A DNA stretch of 64,000 nt from Allacma fusca (GCA_947179485.1 OX359250.1:4981661-5045660), one strand, 5' to 3'; counted from the stretch's first letter, positions 1 to 12,560 are shown. The notes: generated by a model not told the origin, from the letters alone. Translations and numbers: made by a program.

Positions 1-12
1 TAATATTACGAA

Positions 13-231
13 TTATAATTTTAAACCTGACGCAAATTTGACCACAATATTTTCGCATTCCTTCCATGTCTTTTTTGGAATTGCTTTAGGAAAAGCTTTA
101 GAATATCCATTTAGACCGGACGGCCACCAACAAGACTGGTTATTATCTGTCAGCCAAGATTTGGGCACAATTTCACAAGGAACCGATCCCTCTGAATCCA
201 CTTCCCCCAAGAATTTTACTAAGTTGAACAT
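13..231 (-). CDS. Second ORF of the left-edge DNA transposon
   Basis: A 72-codon open frame starts with ATG 36 bases downstream of the end of the transposase frame, on the same strand. The product begins MFNLVKFLGE and has a C-W-W-P motif near residue 35. Short proteins with an N-terminal V-x-F-x-E strand and a conserved WWP/WPP motif are commonly encoded next to TNP2/DUF4218-like transposases in arthropod genomes; that comparison is from memory, not a search. The frame closes near the window edge, so a spliced continuation outside the window is possible. No function is assigned. It may be non-functional, because the neighbouring transposase is broken. Confidence 0.4.
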   Translation of the reverse strand: MFNLVKFLGEVDSEGSVPCEIVPKSWLTDNNQSCWWPSGLNGYSKAFPKAIPKKTWKECENIVVKFASGLKL

Positions 232-267
232 CTAAAATATAAAATGTTATTTATTTTGATTCAGCAG

Positions 268-2254
268 CTAAACCTCAGGAAGCACAGCGTGACACATGGG
301 GATTAAAGCAAAAAATTTCTCGAAGGGTAACAAGACTAGTTTCACAATTTCCGAGGAAGGCTGAAATATTTCGTACGTGACAGATAAGCATGACTCACTG
401 AATAGAGCAATATTTAATTGCGTAGAACTCACAGGATACTCAAATAAGCAAGAATTTAATGGAATGATTTTTCTACATTTTAAAGACTGTGAACCGTTCA
501 AATTAATAATATCCACAATTTCATAAAATTTTCCCATTTTCATAAAATAACAGTTACGACTGTCCATTCGGAATTTGCAACCATTCACATTCACAGATTT
601 CAAATCTAAAATACTTTGAGTTGGGTTCACTGAAATATTTATTTGACTTCTTTCTTCCAGTCGTCTATGGATTTGTTGTAATGGATGATGTTTAGCTCGG
701 ACAAGTCTTTTCATAATTCCGAGGAAGTTTTCCATAGGGAAAGCGCTGATGTTGTCTAATGGTCCATATATTTTGCACTCATTTGCCAAATGAATAAGGT
801 TGTGAACATTATATACGACATAGTTTACTCCATATAGTTTTGTGAAGTGTTGTACAAAACGATGCATAAGTTGTTCAGCGTATGTGTAATCACTGGAAAT
901 ATTGCTTAACAACATTCTAATGGATACGCTAAAAAGCTTAAAATTGTCGTAAATGGATTTTTTAAGAATTTTCTTTAATACCACAGGTCCCAAATATAGT
1001 AGAAACATGCGTGCTTCAGTGGCCTTCCAACGTTCACATTTTTCTATACGTCGAGGTTTTCGATTAAATTCTATTGGGATTGTCGGTATGCATCTTTTTA
1101 ACCGTTCATTCAGTCTCAACACTTCCGAATTTTGGAGTCGAGTACAAAGCGGTCCCTTAAGCCATATCGACAATAGTTTTCTAGCTACCCCGAGGCAAAC
1201 TAAATGCATATATTCCAGTGGGAATTGAGAGACCATTCCAATTCCAATAATCTCAAGAGGGCTCATAGCTGTAATATACGGCTAATTGTGGTGTTCTTCT
1301 TGGGTACGTTTCTCAAAGGTTTCGTCACATCTAGCTTCAGCGTTTAGTTCAGGAAAAATCATGCGATGAAAATCATACCTTCCTTTAGTTACACATTTCT
1401 CGCAAGAATAGTATCCCATGTGGCCTTTAATACTTTTCACAAAAGCTCGTGCTGGAGAGTCCAAAATGAATGAGCACTTCTGTAGGTTCAATCCATATGA
1501 AATACCTTGACAGTACAATCCATTGTCGCTAATGTATTTCAGCTCGTCCGTAAATTCCAGCAAATAGGATTTTAAGCATTTAGGTTTTTGATTCCCCGCA
1601 AAAAATAGCCACTGCAAATGGTGTATTATCCAGCGATTCGTTTAAAATGCAGAGAATTGGCCAAAACGCTTGGTTAGAATCGTGGAAAAGAGGAATGCCG
1701 TCAATACCGATCCTGCAACTAAGCGTGGTAACATCAGCTTTCATGCCAGCTTGAATTTTCTTTTCCAAACCATGTCTAACACCGAAATATAGGAATTCTC
1801 CACCTGGAATGTTTTGAATATTTGAACTTCTGTTAGTTCCGAGCAATGTCCGGGAAGATAAAGGTAGTTCGGGTAGGTGATCGTGAAGGACATGAAGTAG
1901 TCTTCCAACGGCTTTATGAGAAATGTTTTCCTCGACGGCCCAATTTCTCAACTGAAAATTAACTTCTGTCTTAGATTTCTTGTTTTCTGTTGTTTCTAAA
2001 TCCTCGTTTACAAAATTAGAGATGGTCCGCTTTACACATTGGTTAGTTTCAACGTTATATTCGACTAAATCATAGTCAGGAATTCTAGAAGCTTTATAAT
2101 TTATTAACTCGATATTTTCCACTGTTGGCACTTTTTTGATCAAATACTTTTTAATTCGAATTTCTTCCTGTGCACCTAAAACTGTTTCAATATCTTTTTC
2201 CACAGCACGTTTAACTTGCCTCCGAAACTGGCGTTTTGTTACTGATTTGGACAT
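268..2254 (-). pseudogene. Decayed TNP2/DUF4218-like DNA transposase
   Basis: Three minus-strand frames, 2254-1580, 1617-1282 and 1266-268, read as consecutive parts of one roughly 640-residue transposase-like protein. The first runs from a basic N-terminus (MSKSVTKRQFRRQVKRAVEK) to a region with RIGIDGIPLF and FWPILC. The second carries a zinc-knuckle-like C-x2-C (YYSCEKCVTKGRY). The third carries EYMHLVCLGVARKLL and NVHNLIHL, which resemble TNP2/DUF4218 transposases of CACTA/CMC-like elements. A frameshift in a run of T's near 1600 separates parts one and two, and one in-frame TAG at 1282-1284 separates parts two and three. This is a plain DNA transposon and is probably dead. A GTAAGT donor on the minus strand near 2350 suggests a spliced 5' leader. 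Superfamily placement is by resemblance only. Confidence 0.75.
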
Positions 2255-2339
2255 TATATCTTAAATCAATGTTCACTTTTCTACCCAAATTTATTTTGGT
2301 AAATCAGAAATCATGAGAATTAGGTAATAACTATAAAAA

Positions 2340-2692
2340 ACAAACAGACTTACTTACCGTCTCGTATTTCGATGAGCGCGGGCCGGAAATCCTGATGGAG
2401 GGTTCTGATTGTGAGTAAACAATGGATGATTATGTGGCTGAATTTGAGCCTATGTATAACGATTTACAAATTCTGAGTTTCAAAGCTGAGTTCTAACGGT
2501 AAAACTATGCCAAGTCCACGGACGGATGGAATGTTGTGCTGACGTTCTTCAACCGAAGGTTTTAAACTTCGTGAAGCATTGGATGTATGTCGTCAGTATA
2601 ACGTAAGAAATTAACGTGGATTTCAGCTTACGTTAGCTTTCGTCACTACCATTAACTAAACGTCAACCTAACGTTCGGTGCTCATTGGGTGT
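2340..2692 (-). mobile_element. Putative 5' end of the left-edge DNA transposon
   Basis: Upstream of the transposase the sequence is non-coding and rich in ACGT-centred words (TAACGT, ACGTTA, AACGTC, AACGTT) between about 2590 and 2680. Such clustered subterminal words are typical of CACTA-like transposase binding regions. On the minus strand the putative end reads CCCAATGAGCACCGAACGTT, starting near 2692. The other end lies outside the window, so the terminal repeat could not be confirmed. Confidence 0.35.
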
Positions 2693-4015
2693 GCATTGGA
2701 TCCTAGGGTGTAGTAGTTTAAGATATATTATTAAAGGAAAATTGCACTTGCAATCTCCAACTAATGCCTGATATATATCATACAATAAAACATTAATGTT
2801 ATACTATGTCACAGAGCATAATATTTTAATACAAAAATCTAATAGCTGTCAGCTAACGTGTAGTTAAATGAGCGAGGCGTTAGCCAATTATTATAAAATG
2901 TTGAAATTTTTGATATCTTATGAAACTCGTACGGAAGTGTTCGTGGGCATTAAGAATGTTTATGAAAATTATAATATATTGTTAACGGAATTATTATTTA
3001 AATTTAAGCTATCCGTTATCATGGATCGTTCTCGGATTGAGTATCAACCCGCCCTGCCCGTGGGTTTAGGTAATATTCTGAATTACATGATGGGCAGTCA
3101 GCAGGTTACCTAACAAGTACTAGCAAGACTAACCTCGTACGACCAGGAACACATTATTAATTTTGTTACACTCGTGAGCAAAATGATCTTCAGAAAAAAT
3201 GTTACTTATTCTTGCTTGCATTATCGGACTGGCTTTAGAATGCAAGCTATTGAACCTAAGGTACTAACCCTCATTCGAATTATTTATCTTGGGTTGGAAT
3301 GTTGACACCTTGCTCTTACATTAAAAAGGGTATTGTAAACCTAATGTCTCGCCAGTATTCTAATTAGTGTTTTTTGGTGTTTTTTCTCCGTGTCTGTACT
3401 TGTATTCCTGTTCACACAAGTCAATAAGTCCAGGAAGCACAAAAAGCCCTCAAAATTAAGGAAGGAATATGAGGAAGGTTACGGCACAGCATGAATTCGT
3501 GAGAAAAGCTGCATGGCAGATGTATTGTGAAGAAGCTAAAGTTGAGCTAAGATGATGTTAAGGAGAAGGAGCAGCTGGAAGTTATGAGAAACTGAATACG
3601 TTTTGTAAAATTGAAGCTCAAGACAAAACAGGAAATTAAATACTCCATTCCAATGAGGAGCATTAGTATGCCAGCAGTAGGACGATCTAAGTATCTGCAT
3701 GTGATACCAAACCAGAAGCCGAAATCTAAAATAGGCCGAAAACAAATCAGTAAATTGTCGGTTCTTATGGCAACGCATCATGATGAGTTACAATTGACTA
3801 TTCCGGCAATTCCTAATAAAATTACTATTAATACGTTCTCTATAGATTCAATTCTGTTCATTAGGGATGTAGATATGTAACATAATAAGGTTACTATTCC
3901 AAGCGACCAGATGTGTTGAATGCCGCCCTTCGATCGAGCCGAAAACCTGCGAACCCGTCGGAAGATCCGTTGGAGGAAGATGCTGAGGAGTCCCACACCC
4001 ACCCCAGGTGGGTCA
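2693..4015. other. Intergenic stretch without a supported gene
   Basis: Only short unsupported frames are present, such as 2868-3113 and 3611-3880. Around 3902-4015 one frame has an R/K- and acidic-rich tail (LRSSRKPANPSEDPLEEDAEE) resembling the C-terminal tail of retrotransposon polyproteins. This is weak support for the adjacent LTR-like remnant and nothing more. Confidence 0.3.
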
Positions 4016-4342
4016 TGTCATGATCCAGCTACGCTTTATCATTGCCGCTCGTAATCACAGAGTGACGACGGTTTGGTGTCACGGCTACGCGCCGCGCTTA
4101 TTGACGATTGTTGCTTATTGAAGATAATTATTATTATTGAAAATATAAATTGACTGAAAAAGTCAATATTACTAATATTTATTTTATAAAATGCCAGAAT
4201 GGCAATTGTAATGCTATAAGCATTGAGTTAATGTAAAATGTACTGCGGAGCCTGTGGACTCTGACTGATCCTGTCATTCTAGGTTAAGTTTTCTTCGAAT
4301 AAAGACGTACCTCCCTTATTATAATTTCCTCTTATCACGACA
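4016..4342 (+). mobile_element. LTR-like remnant (fossil)
   Basis: The segment starts TGTCATGATCC and ends in CACGACA, so it has the TG...CA boundaries of a long terminal repeat. An AATAAA signal lies at 4298-4303, about 40 bases from the 3' boundary. A short polyprotein-tail-like stretch precedes it. No second LTR or internal domain was found nearby, so it would be a solo or truncated fossil of an LTR retrotransposon of unresolved family. The call rests on composition and boundaries only. Confidence 0.3.
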
Positions 4343-4459
4343 ATATGCTCCAAAGACCGGAAATATGTATATCAAAAATGCCCTCAATAGGCACCCGTTA
4401 ATGTTTTTTAATTAATAAAAAAATCAGACGAAATCTTATATTGTAGGAAGGTTATTTTT

Positions 4460-5487
4460 CAGGGTGGCTTGATTTAAATCACGTTGATTTAAATCTTGAT
4501 TTAAATCAAGATTTAAATCACTTGATTTTTTTAATATAAATCATTGATTTAAATCAAAATAGAATCTTCAACTTTCACGATTAGGCATAATGTAATTTGG
4601 CGTCTCAAAACGTTGTAAAATGGACATTTGTGCATTTTTATGAATTTTGGACATGAGACCAAATTACATTTGGTCATTTTTAGTACAATTTTGGTATGTT
4701 GCTTTTGGATTTTCTGGACCAGCTGTCACGGTGTCATAAAAGTTACATACAAGCGAGTTTTGAAATATTATATATTACTAGAGCCTCTGCCGGGGATGCT
4801 TGTTTTGTTCCACAGAAGATTCTGTCTCGTTCCGAAATCCAGGGACAAATAAATGTATCTCGATCCCGTCCCGAAATATCACATCGACAATACTCATGTC
4901 CCAAAATTATCCCATCCCGAAAATAAACCAGAATCTACAAAAACATCCCAACATCCAATCTTTCTTAATTAGTACCGTTTTGAAAGTGGCACAATTTAAA
5001 TATGAGAATTTTGTGCCGACAGATATCCACATTTGTTTAAACTGAACATTCCCAAATTGCGAATAATTTTTCTGCCCCGACAGTTTCGACCATCCCGTCA
5101 ATATGTATGCCCAAGCAATAAAAATCCAAATGAGACAGCTGGTATTTGTCCTACACAGCGTTTGACTTCAAAGACAAAACTCAAAAAAATACTTTTGATA
5201 TTTGGGGTTGAACTGCAGCCAGCTTTGTATTCATAATAATACTTGGCTTGCTTTTGCAATTTTCTCTCGATATTTGTTATTAATTGTTCAAGTTTCATTG
5301 GTACTAACAGTGTACAATATTATTAAGACAATTAAAATCCAAAAATTTGTACGGTGATTTAATCGTACGATAGAATTCTGAATTAAAATCAGAAAATGTT
5401 GATTTAAATCAAAAAAATCCGATTTAAATCAAATTAATCTGATTTTTTTGATTTTTTACAAAAAAATCAAAAAAATCAGCAACCCTG
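4460..5487. mobile_element. hAT-type non-autonomous element 1, GATTTAAATC-rich, with perfect TSD
   Basis: A 1028-bp element is bounded by an exact 8-bp target duplication TTATTTTT at 4452-4459 and 5488-5495. The ends are imperfect inverted repeats: CAGGGTGGCTTGATTT on the left, and CAGGGTTGCTGATTTT read inward from the right. Eight-bp duplications with CAGGG(T) ends are typical of hAT transposons. The outer 80-100 bases on each side are packed with the palindromic word GATTTAAATC and GATTTTTT runs. No transposase is encoded. The short internal frames look incidental. Confidence 0.88.
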
Positions 5488-5693
5488 TTATTTTTAGATG
5501 AAGGCTGAATTTGCGTTTACGTTTTTTAGAAGTAACGCTGAGGAAAGCCCAAATATTTTAATGCCTAATTATAAAGATATGTTAAAGGATGAAATTTTAC
5601 AATATTTTAGCCTTGGAACTTGGAAAGCTATTTTCATTTGTGAATATCTGTTTCACTATGCATTGCATATAGATCATTTAACATCACACAAAG

Positions 5694-6328
5694 CAGGGTT
5701 GGTTTGGTTTAAACCAAGGTACAAATTACCTGAAATGTTTATATTTCGTCTTGTAAAATACTTGCATTTTGCATTCCACTATGTAAATCATCTCCTTTAT
5801 TACCTTGCTTTTATTTCATCTTTGTCGTAAACTTATTTACTTACAAGTAGCCATGGCCACATTAGAATCTAAAAATTCTGCCGGATTTCTCGCACAAACC
5901 AGGGAGAGATGGCACAAACTTATGTTCTTGCGACATGTTCTTGGGACATTGGGCCACTTACACAAAACTTTATTCGGACCCCGAGTGGGCTTGTGGCGAG
6001 GGTTACTTGTTAGCATATTATTTAATAAACAAAATGTCAGGGTTAAATTTCAGTGAAGTAAATACTAGTAGCTTTTGGTCTTGCACATTTAGAAATTAGG
6101 AATCGTTTGTAGAATAAAAAGCTTAAAAAAGTTGTGTTTATACTGCATAGTTGTCGTCAAAATTATAACGTCGAATATTTCATGGTTTATAACAACTGAG
6201 TTTGGGAAATAAGTACGTTTGTTCAGTTTTCCAATCCTTTTGCTTATTAATGATTGGGTTTTTTTGGGTTGTAAATTTGTTTAACCAAAAAAAACTGGTT
6301 GCTTGGTTTAAAAAAAACACCAACCCTG
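5694..6328. mobile_element. hAT-type non-autonomous element 2, GGTTTAAACC-rich, with perfect TSD
   Basis: A 635-bp element is flanked by the exact 8-bp duplication ACACAAAG at 5686-5693 and 6329-6336. Its inverted ends are CAGGGTTGGTTTGGTTTAAA and, read inward from the right, CAGGGTTGGTGTTTTTTTTA. Just inside the left end is the palindrome GGTTTAAACC, and a decayed version lies at the right. It shares the CAGGGTTG terminus with element 1 but not the subterminal words, so it is a related yet distinct family. It is non-coding; the 110-codon frame at 5498-5830 that crosses its left edge is chance. Confidence 0.88.
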
Positions 6329-6754
6329 ACACAAAGCACATAACTTTGCCTCTTCACGACGATTTATACTGTATACCAGTTAACTTTTAAGTACAAATTG
6401 CAATTGCACTAACAATTATTGTACTTATCGGTGCAATTATATCCAATAGCTTTTGCAATTACTGCAAGTAACTGCAAGTAACTCATGAACTAATTTCAAG
6501 TTCAACTTCGGTTTTTTGTACAATCTAATTTATTGACACATTTTACCAAGTACCAGTTACGGCATTACTGGTACTTGCATTATCAATTGCAATAAAATTA
6601 GTTTCTTTTATTCCCCAATCTTTGCATCGACAGAAACTATAGCATTTTTGGAGTTATGTGTAAAACCCGTTTCGGAATCTCGGCGTCACGATTTGATGGC
6701 TAGCAAGGATTTATGTTATGGGAGTTACGAGAAAACTCCGCCGGGGATTTTTAC

Positions 6755-6835
6755 GCGGAGTTATTTACGCAGAGAAAACTCCGCGGGAGATTATTACGCG
6801 GAGATTCTTACGCGGAGAAAATTCCGCCGGAGATT
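6755..6835. repeat. Short GCGGAG-type degenerate tandem repeat
   Basis: The words ACGCGGAG and GAAAACTCCGC alternate four or five times. The words are partly self-complementary (GCGGAG against CTCCGC), so the stretch could fold. It runs directly into the 34-bp array. Confidence 0.6.
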
Positions 6836-6837
6836 TT

Positions 6838-7143
6838 TGATCTTTTCTTCAGTTAGGATTTTGAAAGTCGTTGACCTTTTCTTCAGTAGGGATTTTGAAA
6901 ATCATTGACCTTCTCTTCAGTACGGATTTTGAAAATCTTTGACCTTCTCTTCAGTACGGATTTTGAAAATCTTTGACCTTTTCTTCAGTACGGATTTTGA
7001 AAATCGTTGACCTTTTCTTCAGTATGGATTTTGAAAATCGTTGACCTTTTCTTCAGTACGGATTTTGAAAATCGTTGAACTTTTCTTCAGTACGGATTTT
7101 GAAAATCGTTGACCTTTTCTTCAGTACGGATTTTGAAAATCGT
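6838..7143. repeat. 34-bp tandem array, nine copies
   Basis: Nine copies of a 34-bp unit containing CTTTTCTTCAGTACGG and ATTTTGAAAATCGTTGAC were counted by the CTTCAGT word, spaced 34 bases apart from about 6846 to 7118. Copies differ by one or two bases, with the first two the most divergent. No coding frame runs through it. The sequence after the array (7146-7200) is homologous, in inverse orientation, to the block beginning near 39330. Confidence 0.9.
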
Positions 7144-7145
7144 AT

Positions 7146-7365
7146 CAGCAGGGAAATTCGAAACTGATCTACCAGGGAGATTTACAAAAATCCTACCACT
7201 GCCTGTGTCCAGTGACTAATATAATAATTAACCCGTACCCACGCGTGCTCGTGAAGCTAAAAAGTTTTAATGACCAGGCCTTGGGCTCCAGCACTACCTC
7301 GCAGTTTGTGAGGACGAGGGTGAGGGATTCCTCAATCCCTTGTGATGTTGCCTATCTATGATGTC
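7146..7365. repeat. Fragments of two dispersed repeats
   Basis: Bases 7146-7200, reverse-complemented, match 39330-39390; the shared words include GACACAGG and GTAAATCTCCCTGG. Bases 7290-7355 match the reverse complement of 48098-48175, the left end of the GAGGG-rich element; the shared words include CCTCGCAGTTTGTGAGG and CTCAATCCCT. Both are old, truncated copies. Confidence 0.55.
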
Positions 7366-8077
7366 ATGGAGCTTAAAAGATGGGATGAACAGTTTTGCGC
7401 CGACATCCGAAACACGCAAGGGCTGCTGGCTCAATTTTTACTGAAACAACATAAAAGTACTTTCCTTCAGGCTGATACACACACGGACGATTTCCTATGC
7501 TTGTGATATTTGAAAACTCTGTAAATACCACTTGATAGAATGAAGCCTTTACACTTGTCTTGTAAGTGATGCTTAGGGGTTATTTGAATTCTCACATAAT
7601 CATTTCTCTTTGGTGCAAACGCAACGCAAACTGTGGAAATGAAAGTTAAGTTGGCACAGGCTGAGAAGAGGCTCCATCATATCCACTCTCGTTTTTTGTT
7701 CATACTCTACATGCTTTTACTTTATCGCTATAGGAATCCCATACTATTCCAGATCCAAGATCCAAGGGTTGGCTTCCATCTTCCATTCTCACTACCCTTT
7801 GCTTACTATCTTTAACGTGTCTGACGAGAGCTGCGAGGGAGCGTCAGTCTCGATCCACATCTCAATCGCCTATACTACATTACTTCTCTCTTGTAGTACT
7901 AACCTCAATATTGAGGCCAACACTACCGAGACTCTGTTTAAACATTCCAATTTCTGTGTTCTCAAATACATTCACTCTTTTTCTTCGTGTCCAGTCATTC
8001 TCAATTCCTCCACAACAGGGTCTATTTAGTTTCCCTTTCCGTTTTCTCAACTTTTAAGCTCAAAATAATTGTCTGAT

Positions 8078-11000
8078 ATGCACACTCCTGTTTTCTACTC
8101 TGCCCTCGTCGCACTTGTCTGCTGCGTCTCCTTTGGTAAGCATTTTAGTTCTCATAGCCTCGACAACAATCATATAATAGCAATGGACAATGTAATTTGT
8201 TTTTGATTATTTATTTACAGTTTTGTTTATTCAATTATCAAATTTCGATAGTAATTCGGCTTCGGCTCTGATAGATACTGTAATATTATAGTTACATCCA
8301 GTGTAAAAATATATTCTATAAATGCAAATTGCAAAGGAACGACAGACAGTTTAATGTTATTGGACTCATTACACTAGTGTCCAATTTTTCAATGTTACTG
8401 GACTAAATTACACTTGTTTCCAATGTTATTACTTCGGCTGTCAAAATTTGCACATGTTGTACTTACACATAAGTAGATAATTATTATATGGGGGCGGGAA
8501 ATGTACGAGAATTTTATTTTAGACTTTTACTCTCAGCAGAACTTGAACGTAGGAAAAGACTGTAGCTAGCTTATGAGAAATTAAGAGGTGAAAACACGTG
8601 GGGGAATAAATTAGGCGTAGACGCGGATATGCGCTAATAATGTTCAATTATGCACAGAGATGTGCGAATACTTTGCATTGTAATAAAAATACTAAATGAA
8701 ATCTAAAATACTCAATACACATACAAAATACCGCAGTACTATTTTGAAACATACTTTACACAAATATTTCGTAACATATACATACATAGATAGTTCTGAT
8801 ACATTAAATATAAAATACTGTATTTACAATACATTATTAATTAGTGATTAGTCAAATACTTCAACCCGAAAAGGTGCATGCTGACTCATTTATTTTGTTC
8901 ATACCCGAAAAATACACATTTTTTAACGATGCATGGGAATGTCTATCCTTGTCAAGATTCAAAATTACACTTAAAAATGATATTTGTGTTTGTGACGTAT
9001 AGCTTTGCGTGTCGTGAAGACTTACAGATGGCATATATTTGTGGAAATTTATGGTAAAGAAATTACTGTATTTTGACCAAAAGACAAGTACTAATTCAAA
9101 TACAGCAAATCTCACTACATGAAGTAATAAATTACAAAATACATAAAAATACGCTTTCTTACATTTTTACATACGAAATATCCTATTTTCCCTCAACAGA
9201 ACCAACCACCAAAATACTTGCAACGACTAAAAACACGTATTTTCAAATAAAGTTTTTATAAATTATCCTCATCTGGGTATACTGGTATACATGCATATCG
9301 TAAATGTAGAAATGTAATATTACAGGTAGAACACTAGTGTTGATAGCTTTAAATAACTTCATTTTGTTCAAGTTTCCAATTAAAGGACATGCTAAAATTT
9401 TAGCCTCAGTCCTATTTGGTTTTCTAAAAACACCTTCAGATATTCAAATACAATCTATCAAAAAACAAGTTAATCTTCCTGTCAAAAATGGTTACACTCT
9501 GGAGCCTAACATAATGCATTTGTATTGCATAAGATTTACTTTGTTAAGTGTTTCATAGATATGCCTTCATGCTTTAACTTTATGCCTTTCATACACACCC
9601 TCGGACAAGACCATTTCCTTGCCTTGATTAGCAGTTGTGTAGACCTCCCGGATTTTCAGAAACTGAAAACAGAGCATTTTAATGGGCCCAAAATCAAGAT
9701 ATTGTTTGGTCAACAATGACGCAGATAATTGCTAGTGAAGTATTTTTAGAATATCTCGTTAAATTTTGAGGTAGAAGTCATCTAACAATAAATGTCAGTA
9801 CCCAAATTGAAATGTCGTCAAAATTTGAAAGTGGCAAAATAAAACGTTTAGATTGAGGTTTTCCAAGGTTGCTTAAAATTTACAGCCCAATTCGACAAAA
9901 CGGCTGCTCAAAAGTTACTGACAGGACAATGTCAATTAATTATATATATTTTTACGAAGTACCAATGCCATGTTGAAAAACAATCAACAATTCCAACTTG
10001 CCCCATGCTCTCACCAAATAACTGGGTTTCCTACTGAGAACATTAAAAACCAAATACCTAAGTAAGTATGTACCTAAGAATGATTGCCCTGGAGGTCAGA
10101 CTATTGGGTTTCCCTCATAAGCTTTATATCTACTCTACATATTAGTTTCATACGTAAGTAAGTCTTAGAATAAGGATATTTGGGTTTCTACACGAACATT
10201 TCCTCACGATAGTTGCAATGAGAACATTATTATATATGTATACTCTCCATTTTGTGTATCTATTTACACGCTTACTTGGGAAAAAGCAAAACGAATAAAT
10301 ACCTGAAGTCCTCACTAAAAGTAAAAACAAGTCGAAGGTCACCTGGCCAAAATTGTCCACATACACATACATTGTTTCCACACCTTGACTTGAAGCATCA
10401 TGTGTCACACATTCACTTAATTCATGCGATCAGTTTTCCTCACTGAGAAAAATTCTTTGTTACAACATTATCTTCACCGTAAACTTCGTCCAATGGTTGA
10501 TATAGCACTCCAGCTCCAGGTACAACTCCGAATAAGCGCTTACAAATTATAGCCCTCTTTAATTCGAAGAATCCTTATCGTGTCTATGATATACATACAT
10601 ATAGACATGCACATATAAATTCGGAACATATTATTCAAGACGGTACAAAAATGAGCTTAAACAAGTACGTTGTATTAAAACCAACTGAATTGGAAATGCG
10701 ATACACGCTTTATTAAAAGCAGTTATAGGCAAATATTTACGATTAGCATTCCAATGCGATAGGAGCCGTTGTGATGCACCTTTGATGTACTCAAGAATTT
10801 TAATCCAGCTTAAAGATTTCATGTAATTATTGTAGGAAATTTTGTATAGCAGTACTAAGAATTGAAAATCGCCATGCTACATGTCAGTACATGTGCACTA
10901 GATATTCAAGTTTGTACTCGATTTTTGAGTGCCTACAAAATTTGTGACCAATTTGGAGATTGAAGTTTGTTAGTTTGTTACCGTTGGAATTCAAATCATA

Positions 11001-12531
11001 ATTCCTGCTCAAGGTTAATGTTTGCATTTCATTCCAAAACTTGAGTGTCTAATCAAACTTGAAAATTAATCGCTCCTTCTCGCGAAGTCTGGATTACTGT
11101 TCGACTTACAGGATTTTTACTCCCGACATACAGACCAACCTTTCAAGTGCTTAGTGTTGTTTTTCTTCCTTGGCAGTAAATACTTGGATGATTATTTTTT
11201 CGAACAAAGTGATGTTCCCGTAATGCATGGAAAAGTTGAATGCCGCTGTTAGTAATGATGAAATGCGGAATTGAAATATGGCTCGAAATAAAAAAGCCAG
11301 AAATTTTTATAGGAAATAACATCCGACGTATCCCCTCCCCTTTGTGCAACTTTCAGGACGCAAATATTTGCACGCGCTGTAGCGCAGCTCTAACCAAAAG
11401 GTGAAGCAACAGAATGTGAAGTGAACTACCTGTACTTAGGTGTATCTCCGAGACATTTGCGGAAAATTCCTTGTCAATCTGGACAATTTCTGTTGAGCCC
11501 ATATTTGTCCCATTCCCAGCCCATATCCCATGATTTCGAAGTCCCGTCCCAAGAGACTCAGTCCCGTTTCCCCAATTAAGAATGATTTTGGTTGTTATAG
11601 TAATTACACTAGCAAAAATTATTTAAGGTGAAAGGCACACGTCCCGATTAGCTGTATTTCAGGAAAAAATATACAACAAAGGATTCAGCATTCATCATGA
11701 GTAAAATCTGGAATCTTATCCGTCAAAGATGATGGGAACTAATACAATAGCAGGGTCAAAAATAAGTTCATTTAGAATTGACTTCGTTTCTCCTATTATG
11801 CAATTTCCAAAATGGACTTGTACTGTTTCACATCTTTAGCGCTCTCATATATGCACACAAGGGGATTCTGGTCTCCTATTGTTTTGAGATATACGAATAA
11901 TAAGAGTCCTGATTTTGTGTTTGTTCTGCAGCAACATCTCTGGAGTGCTATGTGTGCAGCAGTGCCGAAGCATCAAAGGAATCCAAGAAATGTGGATCCG
12001 GCAAGGACGTAGATGATCAATACAAAATTGATTGTTCCAAAGCGGATGCAAAGTATGGCGGCGATAAGACCGTTGGAAACTGGACCGTGTGCCGGAAAAT
12101 CATCACTTGGGTTGACTACAACTTAAATGAAAACGACAGTGAGTTCATCAATTACCTACAAATTCTTCCTCTCTTCACATTTTCTTAGCTAAAATACTTG
12201 AATAACTTGATAACATTTTTTAACCTCGTGGAGTTTAAAATGTTCCATCAGTCAGTACTACTGTATGTCGTATAAAGTAAAACTTGTGAGATTTAATTTG
12301 ACCCAACTATATTTCACAGCCGCTGGTTCCGATGAGCGGATTCTCCGAAAATGTGGTTACAACGAGGAAAAGCACGCGGATGGCTGCTTCTATCGAGGTG
12401 GTCTTGGTGGACGTCAGCGTGTTTGTAGTTGCAAGACAGACAATTGCAACAGCGCACCGAAAACTTCAATGACCATTGTCACCTTGTTGGGTGCTTTTAT
12501 TCCCGTGTTCATCGTTACCTTGTTCAAATAG
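8078..12531 (+). CDS. Ly6/uPAR-domain GPI-anchored protein (three exons)
   Basis: Coding exons are 8078-8135, 11932-12138 and 12320-12531; phases join cleanly to give 158 residues. Residues 1-19 are a hydrophobic signal peptide (MHTPVFYSALVALVCCVSF) encoded alone in exon 1. The mature part begins LECYVCSS, the standard three-finger start L-x-C-Y-x-C. Further cysteines follow, and the domain closes with CSCKTDNCN, the CxxxxCN signature of Ly6 proteins. A hydrophobic tail (TIVTLLGAFIPVFIVTLFK) after a small-residue stretch indicates a GPI-anchor signal. Relatives in insects (quiver/sleepless, boudin, crooked, bero) act on the extracellular face in septate junctions or as channel modulators; which of these it matches is not clear. 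Intron 1 is 3.8 kb. An AATAAA follows 30 bases after the stop. Confidence 0.93.
8136..11931 (+). other. Intron 1 of the Ly6 gene
   Basis: No further exon was recognised. From about 8655 to 9255 the sequence is unusually rich in AAATACT/AGTATTT words and starts CAGAGATGTGCG, which resembles a hAT end, but no matching right end or target duplication was found. Around 11510-11580 are GTCCCGTCCC/GGGAC words also seen near 4840 and 61730-61810. The rest is AT-rich with no visible structure. Confidence 0.5.
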
Positions 12532-12560
12532 CTGTGCTGTAAATTGTAGGTGCTGTCGGC

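Noticed and set aside
3611-4002. Host gene around two overlapping frames
   Set aside because: No splice or domain support; the tail composition fits a retroelement remnant better.
5498-5830. 110-codon frame
   Set aside because: It crosses the exact boundary of hAT-type element 2 and has no family features.
8655-9255. hAT element starting CAGAGATGTGCG in the Ly6 intron
   Set aside because: No matching right end and no octamer duplication could be found.
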